Shown here piece after piece: positions 17,416 to 27,364 of a DNA stretch of 64,000 nt (positions within the stretch are counted from its first letter, which is position 1; every line of letters begins with the position of its first letter). Position numbers and translations under genes: made by a program. The notes under the pieces were generated by a model that had not been told where the DNA came from, did no database searches, and saw only the letters and a program-made list of their open reading frames with translations. This stretch comes from CANRPC01 sp964456095 (GTDB lineage Bacteria > Bacillota_I > Bacilli_A > RFN20 > CAG-449): the NCBI GenBank assembly GCA_964456095.1, contig CAYVZF010000001.1, positions 1 to 64,000 on the forward strand. The letters are read 5' to 3'.

Positions 17416-19500
17416 TTATTGATTTTGTAATAATTGCATAGTTTGATATGCAGCTTGATATGTTCTTACATATGCATCTAAATCAGCATCTTTAAACACT
17501 TTCAAATAACTATCATAATTTGATGGAATTTCAACACCTGTTGGAGCTCCTCCAGCTGTTTTAAATCTTATTGTATTAAATATGATTTCGAAAAGGCCAT
17601 CTGTATTCATACCTGTATTTTGAATAGTTTCATTTTGTCTTTCAGTTAATGAGAATACTGGTGGTACTAATTTATAAAAATTAGGATTTGTTCCTTCAAT
17701 ACCATCTCCAGCATATGTTGGAATATTAGTTGTTGATTCTTGTAATAATTTCCACGCTGCAAAGCCACGTTCTGATGTGTATTGATATTCAAAACCGATT
17801 TCTTTTGAATATCCAATTGGCATTAATGATCCAATCCAGTTACGTAAGAATGTAGAAAGGTCTCCATTTGCAACTTCATTCGCAGTTGTTGTAACCCAAT
17901 CAACATATTTTGGATATACTTTTCCATCAGGTCCATTAAATTCACTATTTTCATCAATCATTTCAGGTATACCATAGTTTTGTACTTTAGCGCCTTCTTC
18001 ACTGAAGAAATAGTCAAATAAAGTTACCGCTCTTAACTTAACTTCAGAAGATGATTGTGCTGAGATTGCCCATCCATCAGATTTAATAACACGTGAGTTA
18101 TCAATATAATATTGCCATACTCCGTTTACTCTTGAAACAGGAGGTAAAACACCTACTACATCATCATTTAAACCATCCGCGGTTGTTGAAGCAGTAAAAT
18201 CAAATGTCATAAATCCATATTTTCCATTTTCTGCTGTGTCACTACCATATAATTGAGTACGGAAATTTGATTTATTAGTTGAATCATAAATATCTTCATA
18301 AATTAAGCCTTCTGCATGAATTTGAGATAAATATGTTAATAAGTTGTAAAAGTTTTCTTGAGTATATGTATATTGAATTTGTCCATCTGCATCTATATAC
18401 CATCTTGAACCATAAGAGTCAGAGCCATGAACTTTAATACCATCAAAATATGTTCCAAGTCTTAATAATTCCTCACGATAACTTCCTTGTCTAGTAAAAT
18501 ACGGATATACTTCTTTAGCTTTACCGTCAGTTAAATATGTTGGGTTTGCTTTAATAGTTCTAAATAATGCAACTAATTCATCAATATCATATGCTGCTTT
18601 TGCGCCAATATATAATTCACTTGGATTATCATAATCATAATTAGTTTTAATATAATTTTTTAAGCAATTAGCAAGTGAAGCACCATCTTTTTTAGATAAC
18701 TCATTCATTAATGTAATAATATTTTGATTTGTTTTTTTATTAATTTGAACACCTTCTTTAGGAGTAACAGTTCCACCATTACTACCTGTACGAGCATTAT
18801 CATTAATCCAGAAACCTTCATAATGTGTTGAAATAGTTACATTAGTATCATAACTAGCATTAGTTGAATCTAATAATTTTTTAACCCATGATTCACGAAC
18901 ATGATATGTACGCGCGAATTCGCCGATTTCCGCGATATATGGAATATAATAAATATTTCCATCATATGCTGTGATAGCTGTTTTAACATTAGGATTTTCA
19001 TTTAAGAATTTAGAAAAGTTTGGCATTAATCCATCATTTATATATTTACTTAAATTTTCAAATTTTCCTTGTGTACCATAACTCATTAATTTTTCAGCAA
19101 CGTTATTACCACCATAAATATCCGCATTTGTAAATCCTGTCGCGGCAGAAGTAGTAATCATATCTTTGGCTTTTTGATCTTGAGTAGTTAAGTCTTCAAA
19201 ATTAGCATTTATTTGATTTGCAACATAACGCCACATAGGTTTTAAACTTCCTTGACTAATAATTGTTTTTCCATCAGGAAGTGTAATTGGGCTTGATTGT
19301 TGATATGTCATCGTTTGAGAACGATTACCATAAGCCAAATTAAATCTTAAGTTAACAGATTTTGATAAATCATCTGAAATATTAGTGCTACTTGAATTAT
19401 TACTTGTAGCATCATTAGAAGAGGTATTACTTCCTCCACCACAAGCAAATAAACCTAAACACGCACTAAATGTAAGAATAGTTTTAATTATTTTTTTCAT
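17416..19500 (-). CDS. Extracellular solute-binding lipoprotein of the sugar ABC transporter (LplA-like)
   Basis: 694 residues: signal peptide with lipobox LFAC-GGG, a Ser/Asn linker, then a family-1-type binding protein of the large LplA class. Family-like features include PMWRYVANQIN near the N-terminus, TYHVRESWVKKLLD, IYYIPYIAEIGE and SRVIKSDGWAISAQ. It would capture oligosaccharides at the membrane surface and pass them to the two permeases encoded 3' of... its upstream neighbours in the same operon. Ligand cannot be read, but the operon content points to oligouronides. GGAGG lies 9 bases before ATG. Confidence 0.9.
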   Translation of the reverse strand: MKKIIKTILTFSACLGLFACGGGSNTSSNDATSNNSSSTNISDDLSKSVNLRFNLAYGNRSQTMTYQQSSPITLPDGKTIISQGSLKPMWRYVANQINANFEDLTTQDQKAKDMITTSAATGFTNADIYGGNNVAEKLMSYGTQGKFENLSKYINDGLMPNFSKFLNENPNVKTAITAYDGNIYYIPYIAEIGEFARTYHVRESWVKKLLDSTNASYDTNVTISTHYEGFWINDNARTGSNGGTVTPKEGVQINKKTNQNIITLMNELSKKDGASLANCLKNYIKTNYDYDNPSELYIGAKAAYDIDELVALFRTIKANPTYLTDGKAKEVYPYFTRQGSYREELLRLGTYFDGIKVHGSDSYGSRWYIDADGQIQYTYTQENFYNLLTYLSQIHAEGLIYEDIYDSTNKSNFRTQLYGSDTAENGKYGFMTFDFTASTTADGLNDDVVGVLPPVSRVNGVWQYYIDNSRVIKSDGWAISAQSSSEVKLRAVTLFDYFFSEEGAKVQNYGIPEMIDENSEFNGPDGKVYPKYVDWVTTTANEVANGDLSTFLRNWIGSLMPIGYSKEIGFEYQYTSERGFAAWKLLQESTTNIPTYAGDGIEGTNPNFYKLVPPVFSLTERQNETIQNTGMNTDGLFEIIFNTIRFKTAGGAPTGVEIPSNYDSYLKVFKDADLDAYVRTYQAAYQTMQLLQNQ

Positions 19501-19518
19501 TTTACTTTTCCTCCTTTT

Positions 19519-20388
19519 TTAACCTTTAACTCCACCTAGATTAGCGCCTCTTGTAAAATATTTTTGTATATAAGGATAAATAACTAATACGGGTATAATT
19601 GAGCATATTATAATTGCGTATATCAAACTATCCGCAGCATATGATAGTTGAGCAATTGATGCTGATTCATCATAAAGTTTTTGATAGTTTTCAATTAATA
19701 TTCTTAAATAAACTTGTAACGGTTGTTGTGTAGAATCTTTTAATAGCATTCTTGACCAATAATAACCATTCCATCTAGAAATCGCATAGAATAATGTAAC
19801 TGTAGCAATTGATGCTTTTGACATAGGAATATAGATATTTAAAAATACTTGAAATTCATTTGAGCCATCGATTCTAGCAGCTTCTTCTATTTCTTTTGGA
19901 ACAGAAGAGAATGCATTTCTTAATAGAATAATATTATAAGCTTGAACACCAAATGCAATAACCATTCCCCACTTATTATCAACACCTAATTCTACATAGT
20001 TAAGATATAAAGGAATCATACCTGCACTAAACCACATAGTAAATACTAAAAGGAAGTTCCACATTCTTTTACCTAATAATTTATCTTTAGATAAAACATA
20101 TGCTCCCGTTAAAGAAATAAACATACTCCAAGCAGTACCAAATATTGTATAAAATAATGTATTTGTATAAGAAATCCAGAAACCTTTATCTAATAAAACT
20201 GTTTTATATGCCTCAATAGTCAAATCTTTTGGAAAAAATACTATCGAGCCTGATTCATAAGCAATTTTACCACTTATAGAAACACTAAAAGCGTATAAAA
20301 TTGGATACAAACACAAAATTGCAAATATCGTTACAAAAAAATACGAGAATATTCTAAATATAATTTCACTTTTACTTGATCTTTCCAT
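19519..20388 (-). CDS. Sugar ABC transporter permease (YtcP/LplC-like)
   Basis: About 289 residues, six membrane spans; the EAA loop reads EIEEAARIDGSNEFQVFLNIYIPMSKASIATV, the ATPase-contact motif of CUT1 permeases. I start at ATG 20388 (GGTAGG 5 bases upstream) rather than the GTG at 20394. The end VKG after TRGANLGG is the usual C-terminus of this subgroup. The gene lies between the binding-protein gene and the partner permease gene. Confidence 0.93.
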   Translation of the reverse strand: MERSSKSEIIFRIFSYFFVTIFAILCLYPILYAFSVSISGKIAYESGSIVFFPKDLTIEAYKTVLLDKGFWISYTNTLFYTIFGTAWSMFISLTGAYVLSKDKLLGKRMWNFLLVFTMWFSAGMIPLYLNYVELGVDNKWGMVIAFGVQAYNIILLRNAFSSVPKEIEEAARIDGSNEFQVFLNIYIPMSKASIATVTLFYAISRWNGYYWSRMLLKDSTQQPLQVYLRILIENYQKLYDESASIAQLSYAADSLIYAIIICSIIPVLVIYPYIQKYFTRGANLGGVKG

Positions 20389-20394
20389 AAACAC

Positions 20395-21354
20395 CTACCA
20401 TAAAGAAGTTTTTGATACTTGTCTACTAATTTTGTTTGCACTTACAACAAGTAAGAATCCAATAACAGAATTAAATATACCGACTGCAGAACCTAAACCA
20501 AAATTACCTGTAGAAATACCTAGTCTTTGTTCGAATGTAGATAACACATCCGCGGTTATGTACGTATTTGGTTGATATAAAAGCAATACTCTTTCATATC
20601 CTACAGACAGCATTCTACCTATACGCATAATAATCATAATAATTAATGTTGGTGCCATACCTGGAATAGTTACATAACGTATTTCTTGCCATTTATTACC
20701 ACCATCAACTTTTAATGCTTCATACATTACAGGAGAAATACTCATAATCGCTGCAAAATAAACGATAGAATTATATCCTGTTTCTTTCCAAATACCTGTA
20801 ATAATATACATCGGTCTAAAATAATTTGCGGACTCAATTATCTTAGTACCTTCTGGAACAATATTTAAATTATAAAGAAGTTGAGCGACTAAACCTGTAG
20901 AGTTTGTACCTTTATAAACTAAAGTAATTACAATACCAGTAATAGTAACTTCTGATAAAAAGTGAGGTAAATAAGTGATTGTTTGAGCTATTTTTCTAAA
21001 ACCCTCACTTCTTATTTCACTAAATAACAAAGCTAGGAAAATAGGGATCGGGAATCCAAACACAAGACCATATAAGCTAATTACAAATGTGTTTCTAAAA
21101 GCTCCCCAGAATGCTGTTTTATTGACTCCATTAATAATATTTAAGAAGTTCGTTAATCCTAAAAAATCACTATTATATATACCTTTAATAGAATCAAATC
21201 TTTCAAATGCAACGATTAATCCACCCATAGGCTTATAAGCAAATAAAGCAAACCATACAACAATTGGGATTAATAAAACATAAAGTTGCCATTCTTTAAT
21301 TACTTCTTTAATTATTTTTTTACCTTTCGGCTTCCTCATTTCAATATTATCCAT
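20395..21354 (-). CDS. Sugar ABC transporter permease (LplB/YteP-like)
   Basis: About 319 residues with six membrane spans. N-terminal cytoplasmic arm is Lys-rich; family blocks include PMGGLIVAFERFD, FLGLTNF, the EAA-loop region YEALKVDGGNKWQEIRYVTIPGMAP and the C-terminal NKISRQVSKTSLW. It forms the heterodimeric channel with the YtcP-like protein. ATG 21354 is chosen because GGGGG lies 7 bases upstream. The preceding gene's stop overlaps this region. Confidence 0.93.
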   Translation of the reverse strand: MDNIEMRKPKGKKIIKEVIKEWQLYVLLIPIVVWFALFAYKPMGGLIVAFERFDSIKGIYNSDFLGLTNFLNIINGVNKTAFWGAFRNTFVISLYGLVFGFPIPIFLALLFSEIRSEGFRKIAQTITYLPHFLSEVTITGIVITLVYKGTNSTGLVAQLLYNLNIVPEGTKIIESANYFRPMYIITGIWKETGYNSIVYFAAIMSISPVMYEALKVDGGNKWQEIRYVTIPGMAPTLIIMIIMRIGRMLSVGYERVLLLYQPNTYITADVLSTFEQRLGISTGNFGLGSAVGIFNSVIGFLLVVSANKISRQVSKTSLW

Positions 21355-21356
21355 TT

Positions 21357-21911
21357 TCACACCCCCTTTTCATCATTAATATAAACATCCATATCAGTTA
21401 CTATTGAGTTTTTAACTTTCGATAAAATATATAAGACAATATAGCTTAAAACAAATGTAAATATGTTAGAAACTAAATATCCTCCAATCGCGGTAAAATC
21501 ATGATTTATTATTAATAAAACTAGCGCTTTACCAACACTGAGCGAAATCATACATAGTAGAGAATAAAGCAATAAAGAATATGGTGATTTTATTATCACA
21601 TTTCTACTTCGATTCTTTTTTATAAATAATTCAAATATGACAATAGGAACAACCGCGAAAGCATTTGCAATCACATAATAAAGCGTTCCATTTAAATAAC
21701 CTATATTATCTAAAAATATTAAAGGTATGCCAGAAACAATAAACGGAATTATTCCTTTAATACCCCATCTTAAAGAAGAGATTAGAAAAAGCAATAAAGA
21801 AAAGCTTAAATAAAATCCGCTATCAAGTCTTTTAAAAAAGAATGACGATAAGAATTCACAAATAATAGACAAGATAGAAAAAATATAGATATCAAGCTTT
21901 TTAAATTGCAT
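21357..21911 (-). CDS. Six-TM membrane protein, possibly ECF-S-like (184 aa)
   Basis: First gene of the transporter operon. About five or six hydrophobic segments; SLRWGIKGIIPFIVSG and the small helical bundle size recall substrate-specific components of ECF transporters, but no ECF ATPase or T-protein is nearby and the resemblance is weak. Ribosome-binding site AAAGGAGA. It sits right behind the promoter and operator at 21922-21991, so it is the first product made when the operon is induced. Confidence 0.55.
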   Translation of the reverse strand: MQFKKLDIYIFSILSIICEFLSSFFFKRLDSGFYLSFSLLLFLISSLRWGIKGIIPFIVSGIPLIFLDNIGYLNGTLYYVIANAFAVVPIVIFELFIKKNRSRNVIIKSPYSLLLYSLLCMISLSVGKALVLLIINHDFTAIGGYLVSNIFTFVLSYIVLYILSKVKNSIVTDMDVYINDEKGV

Positions 21912-21923
21912 AAATCTCCTTTG

Positions 21924-21948
21924 GTTCGAATATACGAACCGCGTTCGT
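21924..21948 (-). promoter_or_regulatory. Composite palindromic operator of the transporter operon
   Basis: Half-sites GTTCG (21924-21928) and CGAAC (21935-21939) form one inverted repeat; ACGAAC (21934-21939) and GTTCGT (21943-21948) form a second, overlapping one around CGC. It lies just downstream of the -10 box, where a bound repressor would block transcription. The same composite site occurs at 28890-28914. Confidence 0.7.
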
Positions 21949-21962
21949 ATTTTTGTACTTTT

Positions 21963-21991
21963 ATTATACCATTCCTCTATAAATACTTCAA
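21963..21991 (-). promoter_or_regulatory. SigA-type promoter of the ABC-transporter/lyase operon
   Basis: Read on the minus strand: -35 TTGAAG (21986-21991), 17-base spacer, -10 TATAAT (21963-21968), about 50 bases before the first start codon. Confidence 0.75.
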
Positions 21992-21998
21992 TATTGTA

Positions 21999-23978
21999 TT
22001 AGAAATTAGTTCCTGTATTCTCTTTTGTTTTTATCACAATATTTGATGCTCCATAATCTTGATATTTATATATTCCATTTTCTTCAGTAAGTTCAGGAAT
22101 TATATTAGAAAACCACGATGGAGTTACAACATTTTTAAATACACTTAATGAATCTAAATAATTCAAAGCATAGAAATGATTATTAATAAACTCAGGATTT
22201 ATTGGTTCTTTATCATATCTAATCGCAGCATAATCAGACGATACTACTAAGTTATTATTAAATGTTACATCTTTACACGCAACCGCATATTTACCACCAA
22301 TTAAAAAGCTTTGTCTACTATTAACAATAGTATTATTTTTTATCAAAATATTAAATGGTGTCCATTGTAAATTCATTACAGTTGTTTCACCATGTTCATT
22401 TACACCAGAATGAATTACAATTCCCGCACGTGTATTAGATGAAGTATTAACATCTTGAATATAATTATTTCTAATTACATGTCCAGCATCATACATTCTA
22501 ATTCCACCAGCATCTGTTATTTTATTACAGAAGAATGAATTACCTTCAATTAAATTATTTTTTCCATGTCTACATGTAACTAAACCAATGCATGAATAAA
22601 ATGTATTATTTCTTACAATTGTTCTTCCCGCTTTAATAGATATAATTTCAATTTCACCATTAATGTTTTCAAAAAGATTATCTTCAACTATTATATTAGA
22701 ATCAGATTGTGAATAAGTCGATGTTCCAATTCTAATAGTTTCATATCCATTTGCTCCACCAGCTTCTTTATAATTCAAAAATTGATTCTTGTGAATATAA
22801 TGATTTTGTGAAGACATATCATTTCTCCAAACAGTAAGTAAAGACCCTCCTGTTGTTTTTCCATCAAAAATGTTTCTATCAATTTCATGATATCTACCTG
22901 TTAATGATAACCATTTATAATCATTGCCAACTAATTCATAATTTTTGATTATATTATTAGTAAATCTTAAATGATTTCCATTTAATGCAACAACACCTGT
23001 ATCTTTTGAAGGATATCCATCTACAAAATTAAAGTTTGCAATGATAACATAATCCGCGATAACATCTATTCTCGATTCTCCACACAATTTTACATTTCCC
23101 GGATTTTTAGCAAATATAAATATTGGATTTGTCTCAGTTCCAGAAGTTAAAATATTAAAAACAACATCTCTATATATACCATCTTCTAAAATAATTGCAT
23201 CTCCTGGTTTAATTTCATTAATCGCAGAAACTATTTCAACTAAAGAAGAAACGTATATTTTATTTAAAATTCGTGGATCATTTTCATTTATGTATTCATA
23301 ATCATCACTTTTAATTGAATCAACAACTACTTCAAAAGATTTTGTTAATGATACATCACCTAGTGAGAATGTACCTGTTAATGAAACAGTTTTTTCTTCT
23401 TTAGATCTATATACGTTACCATCTAAATCAATAATTGAAGAATCAGAGGTTTCCCAAGAGATATATACACCATTAATATTTGTTACACGTGGTAAAACAA
23501 TAATGTCTCTATTTATTTTTTCATCTGGCCAAAGAATAAAATCATTCATCGCCTCAACTACTTTTGGTTCTATAGTTCCTTCTATTTTTTTAACAACTAC
23601 ATCGTATTCTCTTTTTTCTCTTGTGCTACCTAAAACAGCAATCGCGGTTAATGTAATAGGAATATCTTTTTCAATACTTCTAGTTACATGTCCATCAGAA
23701 TTAATTACTTTAGGATCACTACTTTTCCAAGTAATAACTCCTTCTTCTGAAATTTTCTTTGGAAGATAAATATTTGAAACAATTGACTCAGGATTTTCAA
23801 TTACAAAATCATCCATGAACTCTTTAACTATTTCATAATTTGTTTGAGGTCTTGTATCTACTTCTGAAGAAATATCATTTTGTGAATATAAACTACCGCT
23901 ATTTTCAGAATTATTATTACAACCACATAATGTAATTAATGAAGCAAGAATAAAAACTGATAAAATTCTTTTTTTCAT
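21999..23978 (-). CDS. PL6-like (chondroitinase B/alginate lyase family) beta-helix lyase, lipoprotein
   Basis: Lipobox LCGC-NN follows the signal peptide. Residues about 45-225 form two Ig-like repeats of the aBig type (VITWKSSDPKVINSDGHV and VYISWETSDSSIIDLDGNV). The rest is a right-handed beta-helix with the PL6 blocks NGYETIRIGTS, KAGRTIVRNNTF, LVTCRHGKNNLIEGNSFF and GGIRMYDAGHVIRNNYI; the Lys and Arg of KAGR and CRHG are at the expected catalytic positions. PL6 enzymes cleave alginate or dermatan sulfate, so a surface endo- or exo-lyase for a uronate polymer is likely. Start is ATG 23978 behind GGAGGAAG; the longer frame to 24005 has no ribosome-binding site. Confidence 0.87.
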   Translation of the reverse strand: MKKRILSVFILASLITLCGCNNNSENSGSLYSQNDISSEVDTRPQTNYEIVKEFMDDFVIENPESIVSNIYLPKKISEEGVITWKSSDPKVINSDGHVTRSIEKDIPITLTAIAVLGSTREKREYDVVVKKIEGTIEPKVVEAMNDFILWPDEKINRDIIVLPRVTNINGVYISWETSDSSIIDLDGNVYRSKEEKTVSLTGTFSLGDVSLTKSFEVVVDSIKSDDYEYINENDPRILNKIYVSSLVEIVSAINEIKPGDAIILEDGIYRDVVFNILTSGTETNPIFIFAKNPGNVKLCGESRIDVIADYVIIANFNFVDGYPSKDTGVVALNGNHLRFTNNIIKNYELVGNDYKWLSLTGRYHEIDRNIFDGKTTGGSLLTVWRNDMSSQNHYIHKNQFLNYKEAGGANGYETIRIGTSTYSQSDSNIIVEDNLFENINGEIEIISIKAGRTIVRNNTFYSCIGLVTCRHGKNNLIEGNSFFCNKITDAGGIRMYDAGHVIRNNYIQDVNTSSNTRAGIVIHSGVNEHGETTVMNLQWTPFNILIKNNTIVNSRQSFLIGGKYAVACKDVTFNNNLVVSSDYAAIRYDKEPINPEFINNHFYALNYLDSLSVFKNVVTPSWFSNIIPELTEENGIYKYQDYGASNIVIKTKENTGTNF

Positions 23979-23979
23979 T

Positions 23980-25515
23980 TTAATCTTCCTCCTTGCCTGA
24001 ATCATAATCTTTAGAAATCATAAGTGTAGGTCTTATTGCGTCTTCTTGTAATTCCCATGCATAACGGAAATCAAATTCCATTGTATTTTTTAACCATTCT
24101 TCATCACTTAATTTATCTAATGTTATTTCACTAGCAAAAGAATTACTGTTTATTTTGCTTGCTTTAACTTCGACATCTAAATAATAAAGGTTTTTAACAT
24201 TAACACCGCTATTAGAAGAAGATTTATTACCAATAACAGAGCCACTACTATTTGTTGCATCTTCACTTGTTGCACTAACAAGCATTTTATAAACAAATGA
24301 ATTATTTATGTTTGGTATAACAGGTGAATCTTTACGATGTTGTGAAAAGCCTATAAGCCCTCCAACACCTTCAACTCCTGTTACAGTTCCCATTGAATAA
24401 CAAGATTCTATATTCATACAACGTGCATATCCAATAATACCACCAACATATTTTTCACCTACAACATTAGCTTTTGAATAGCATTGACTTATTTCAATAG
24501 GTGCTTTTGAACTTGTTGGAGAATCACACGATCCAAGAATTCCTCCTGCGTTTTGTCCTTTTCCAGATACATATAAATCTGTAAATATTTTAGATGCCAT
24601 TCCTGATTCATATATTTCACCAATTGCGCCACCAACCTTATTCGCGGTCGATACAATTTCACCACCAACAACATTACAATTAGAAACTAAACCTTTACAA
24701 TATCCAACAACCGCGCCACATCTTTGCATAGAGGTTTTAATACTAACATTTTCTAAATTTAAATTAGTAATAATTCCATCCGCGCTTAATTGAGCAAATA
24801 ATCCAGTCGATTCAGATTTAGAATCAATATATAAATTTGAAATTGTATGTCCATTACCATTAAAACTACCATTAAACGCCTTAGTCGAACCAGATTGCAT
24901 ACCAATCGGTGTCCAAGATAACTTTCCTTCGCCGTACTTTTCAGATAAATCTATATCATTTTGTAATTCATAATATGCAGATAAATCTTCTTTTTCTAAA
25001 GCAACATTTTCCAAATCCTTGATTGTATAAACTTTGTAAGGATTATCCATTGTGCCATCGCCTTTATTTTGAACAGATTCCTCATCGTTTGTTATTACAT
25101 CAGTTTTATATATATCACTATATGAGCCATTTAATTCTAATACACAATAACAATCTATTTTAGTTGAAATAGGTAATGAATCTACAGTTGTATAAATTAA
25201 ATTAACACCTGATCCATAACTTAAAACAGCTGATTTATCATATGTTCCTTCTTTTAATTCTTCTTCAGTTGGTGATTCAGAATTATAATTTAATAGAAGA
25301 TAATAAATATTTGCATCAGAATCTAATGATTCAATAAATATATCCACTGCGCCTTGTAAAACAGATGATTCAGATATAGCTATATTTTTATATCTCAATT
25401 TAGTTTCTGTTCTATCTTGTGAACTAACATAATCACTACTAGATAAGCTAGAATCATTTGTATTGCACGAAAATAACAATAATAAACTAATTGGTACAAT
25501 TAATCTTTTTTTCAC
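23980..25515 (-). CDS. GLUG-repeat surface lipoprotein with FN3-like domain, paralogue 2
   Basis: 511 residues, GTG start 8 bases after AAGGAG. Lipobox LFSC, short linker, an FN3-like domain (about 38-140), then GLUG-type beta-helical repeats (RCGAVVGYC, KVGGAIGEI, NAGGILGSC, YVGGIIGYA, GVGGLIGFS). Domain order and the boundary motif NPYKVYTIKDLE match the protein at 4988-6700. It is one base from the PL6-like gene and therefore co-transcribed. Probable glycan-binding or adhesin-like surface protein; no catalytic residues recognised. Confidence 0.85.
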   Translation of the reverse strand: MKKRLIVPISLLLLFSCNTNDSSLSSSDYVSSQDRTETKLRYKNIAISESSVLQGAVDIFIESLDSDANIYYLLLNYNSESPTEEELKEGTYDKSAVLSYGSGVNLIYTTVDSLPISTKIDCYCVLELNGSYSDIYKTDVITNDEESVQNKGDGTMDNPYKVYTIKDLENVALEKEDLSAYYELQNDIDLSEKYGEGKLSWTPIGMQSGSTKAFNGSFNGNGHTISNLYIDSKSESTGLFAQLSADGIITNLNLENVSIKTSMQRCGAVVGYCKGLVSNCNVVGGEIVSTANKVGGAIGEIYESGMASKIFTDLYVSGKGQNAGGILGSCDSPTSSKAPIEISQCYSKANVVGEKYVGGIIGYARCMNIESCYSMGTVTGVEGVGGLIGFSQHRKDSPVIPNINNSFVYKMLVSATSEDATNSSGSVIGNKSSSNSGVNVKNLYYLDVEVKASKINSNSFASEITLDKLSDEEWLKNTMEFDFRYAWELQEDAIRPTLMISKDYDSGKEED

Positions 25516-25535
25516 GAATTTAACTCCTTGCTTTA

Positions 25536-27350
25536 CTAATCAACAACTGTAGATGAAAAATTAATATTACTAAAAGTTGCATATACTGATCCAACAGTAA
25601 ATAAACCAACATATACATATTTATTATCAACTTCTGTTAATGATAAATCAGTATCAAAACTCTCTCCTAGAACATAATCACTCATTGTTGATAACTTATA
25701 ATAAGTCATAATTGATGTATCATTTTTAACAATCTTTAAATCAATAGTATCTCCTGCTTTAGGTTCAATTGAGTTTTTAGCTGTTTTAGATTTAGATATT
25801 TCAGTAGTATTATCTCTATGCCATGCATGATATGTATATGGTGTATCTTTAAATGGAAGTCCAAACCATCCTGTCGCGGCATAGTTTGACGCTAATCCAT
25901 CAACATATTTATCAATATACATGTCATCACGAACCATCAATCCAATCGCACTTGCATTTAGTTTTGTATTATTATCATTAATAGAATCTATTTTTGCAGT
26001 TGCTTCTAAAGTAAATGTTGCATTTTTATCAACTTGTTTAAAATACATTACAAATGAATCAGCACTTTGATTTAATTTTGTTGGATTATTACCATTTTCA
26101 CCTAATGTAACTGTTCCATCTGCATTTTCTAAAATAGTATAATCATTGATATTAAAATTAGCTTTTGTATTTACTTTACCAAATGCAGAACCTTGCCATC
26201 CATTTGTTGTATTCCATTTTTTTGACCAAGAACCTTCTCCAGGAGAAGCAAATTCTTCTTCAACATAATTTGGATTAGGTATTAAATACTCTTCTTTTGT
26301 AGGTTCTACAATATTATCTTTTACATATGTTCCTAATTTATTATCAGAATATTGAAGAGTTTTAGCCATCATATATCCAATCATTTGAGCACCGTAAGCA
26401 TTAACATGTGTAGCGTCATAATCATTTTTTGCCGGTTGACCATACCAATTTTTAGCTTCTTCAGGTGTTAGTTTTCTTAATGCATTTCCTGTTAAGTTAG
26501 TAGTATCAATTAAGGTCAATCCTTCTTCTAAAGCTAAATCACGAATAGTTTGAGCATAATTACCAGCATAAAAAGTTGCATCCTCACTCATATTATGCAT
26601 ATATTTACTAGTAATATCATAATTACCTTTTGAATCATATCTAGCTATTGGTGTTCCTAAAATTGGTGTAGCACCAGCTTCTAAAGCTACTTTAATAAAA
26701 TTATTATATAAATAATATTTAAATGAACCTTCAGTATCTTTACTACCATCTGCTAAAGTACCAACATCAGTCTTCTTTTCGTCATTATGTCCAAAAGTAA
26801 TAATAACATAATCGCCTTCTTTGATATTATCTTTAAATGTATTGTAATTCTTAATCGATTTTTCTAATACCGCGAAGCTTTTTGATGAAGATCCACCAAC
26901 ACCTAAATTAACAACATTACAAGATTCATCAAAATAATCACCTATCGTTTTACCAAATCCTTGTATTTGATAATAATAACTTGTATTTGATTTAGTAAAA
27001 TCATACGATGCGCATGTTGAATCACCAATCATATATAAAGTAGTTGAATCTTTTTGTTCATTAGAAGATTCTTCTTTTGAAGATGTTTCTTCACTAGAAG
27101 AACTTTCCAAAGATGACATATCAGAAGATTCACCTACACTTATAGCAGATGATTCAATAGAGTTACTAATAGAACTACTGATTTCATTTTCACTAGAACT
27201 TTCTAATTCAGAACTGCTAACTTCACTACTAGAAGAAATATCTTCTGATTTACTATTAGACAACGAATCAATATCAGAGCTATTTACTTCACCACCACAC
27301 GAAAACAATAATATGCTTGCAAGTGGCAATATTTTTAAAATTTTTTTCAT
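25536..27350 (-). CDS. Rhamnogalacturonan-acetylesterase-like (CE12) SGNH lipoprotein with C-terminal LamG-like domain
   Basis: 604 residues. Lipobox LFSC-GG, then a ~75-residue Ser/Glu linker, then an SGNH domain: block I IGDSTCASYD, block II Gly in VNLGVGGSSSKSF, block III TFGHND, and catalytic DATHVNAYG. These match CE12 rhamnogalacturonan/xylan acetylesterases, which strip acetyl groups from pectin backbones. Residues about 375-600 form a beta-sandwich with SAIGLMVRDDMYID and GWFGLPFKD, which recurs in the 27518-28861 protein (GLMVRDDIC, FGFPYKD). The enzyme should be surface-anchored. Ribosome-binding site GGAGAA. Confidence 0.88.
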   Translation of the reverse strand: MKKILKILPLASILLFSCGGEVNSSDIDSLSNSKSEDISSSSEVSSSELESSSENEISSSISNSIESSAISVGESSDMSSLESSSSEETSSKEESSNEQKDSTTLYMIGDSTCASYDFTKSNTSYYYQIQGFGKTIGDYFDESCNVVNLGVGGSSSKSFAVLEKSIKNYNTFKDNIKEGDYVIITFGHNDEKKTDVGTLADGSKDTEGSFKYYLYNNFIKVALEAGATPILGTPIARYDSKGNYDITSKYMHNMSEDATFYAGNYAQTIRDLALEEGLTLIDTTNLTGNALRKLTPEEAKNWYGQPAKNDYDATHVNAYGAQMIGYMMAKTLQYSDNKLGTYVKDNIVEPTKEEYLIPNPNYVEEEFASPGEGSWSKKWNTTNGWQGSAFGKVNTKANFNINDYTILENADGTVTLGENGNNPTKLNQSADSFVMYFKQVDKNATFTLEATAKIDSINDNNTKLNASAIGLMVRDDMYIDKYVDGLASNYAATGWFGLPFKDTPYTYHAWHRDNTTEISKSKTAKNSIEPKAGDTIDLKIVKNDTSIMTYYKLSTMSDYVLGESFDTDLSLTEVDNKYVYVGLFTVGSVYATFSNINFSSTVVD

Positions 27351-27364
27351 TTATTTTCTCCTAT

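Noticed and set aside
23978..24005. Longer N-terminus MIQARRK of the PL6-like lipoprotein
   Set aside because: It would put residues before the signal peptide, overlap the GLUG gene and ignore the GGAGGAAG site in front of ATG 23978.
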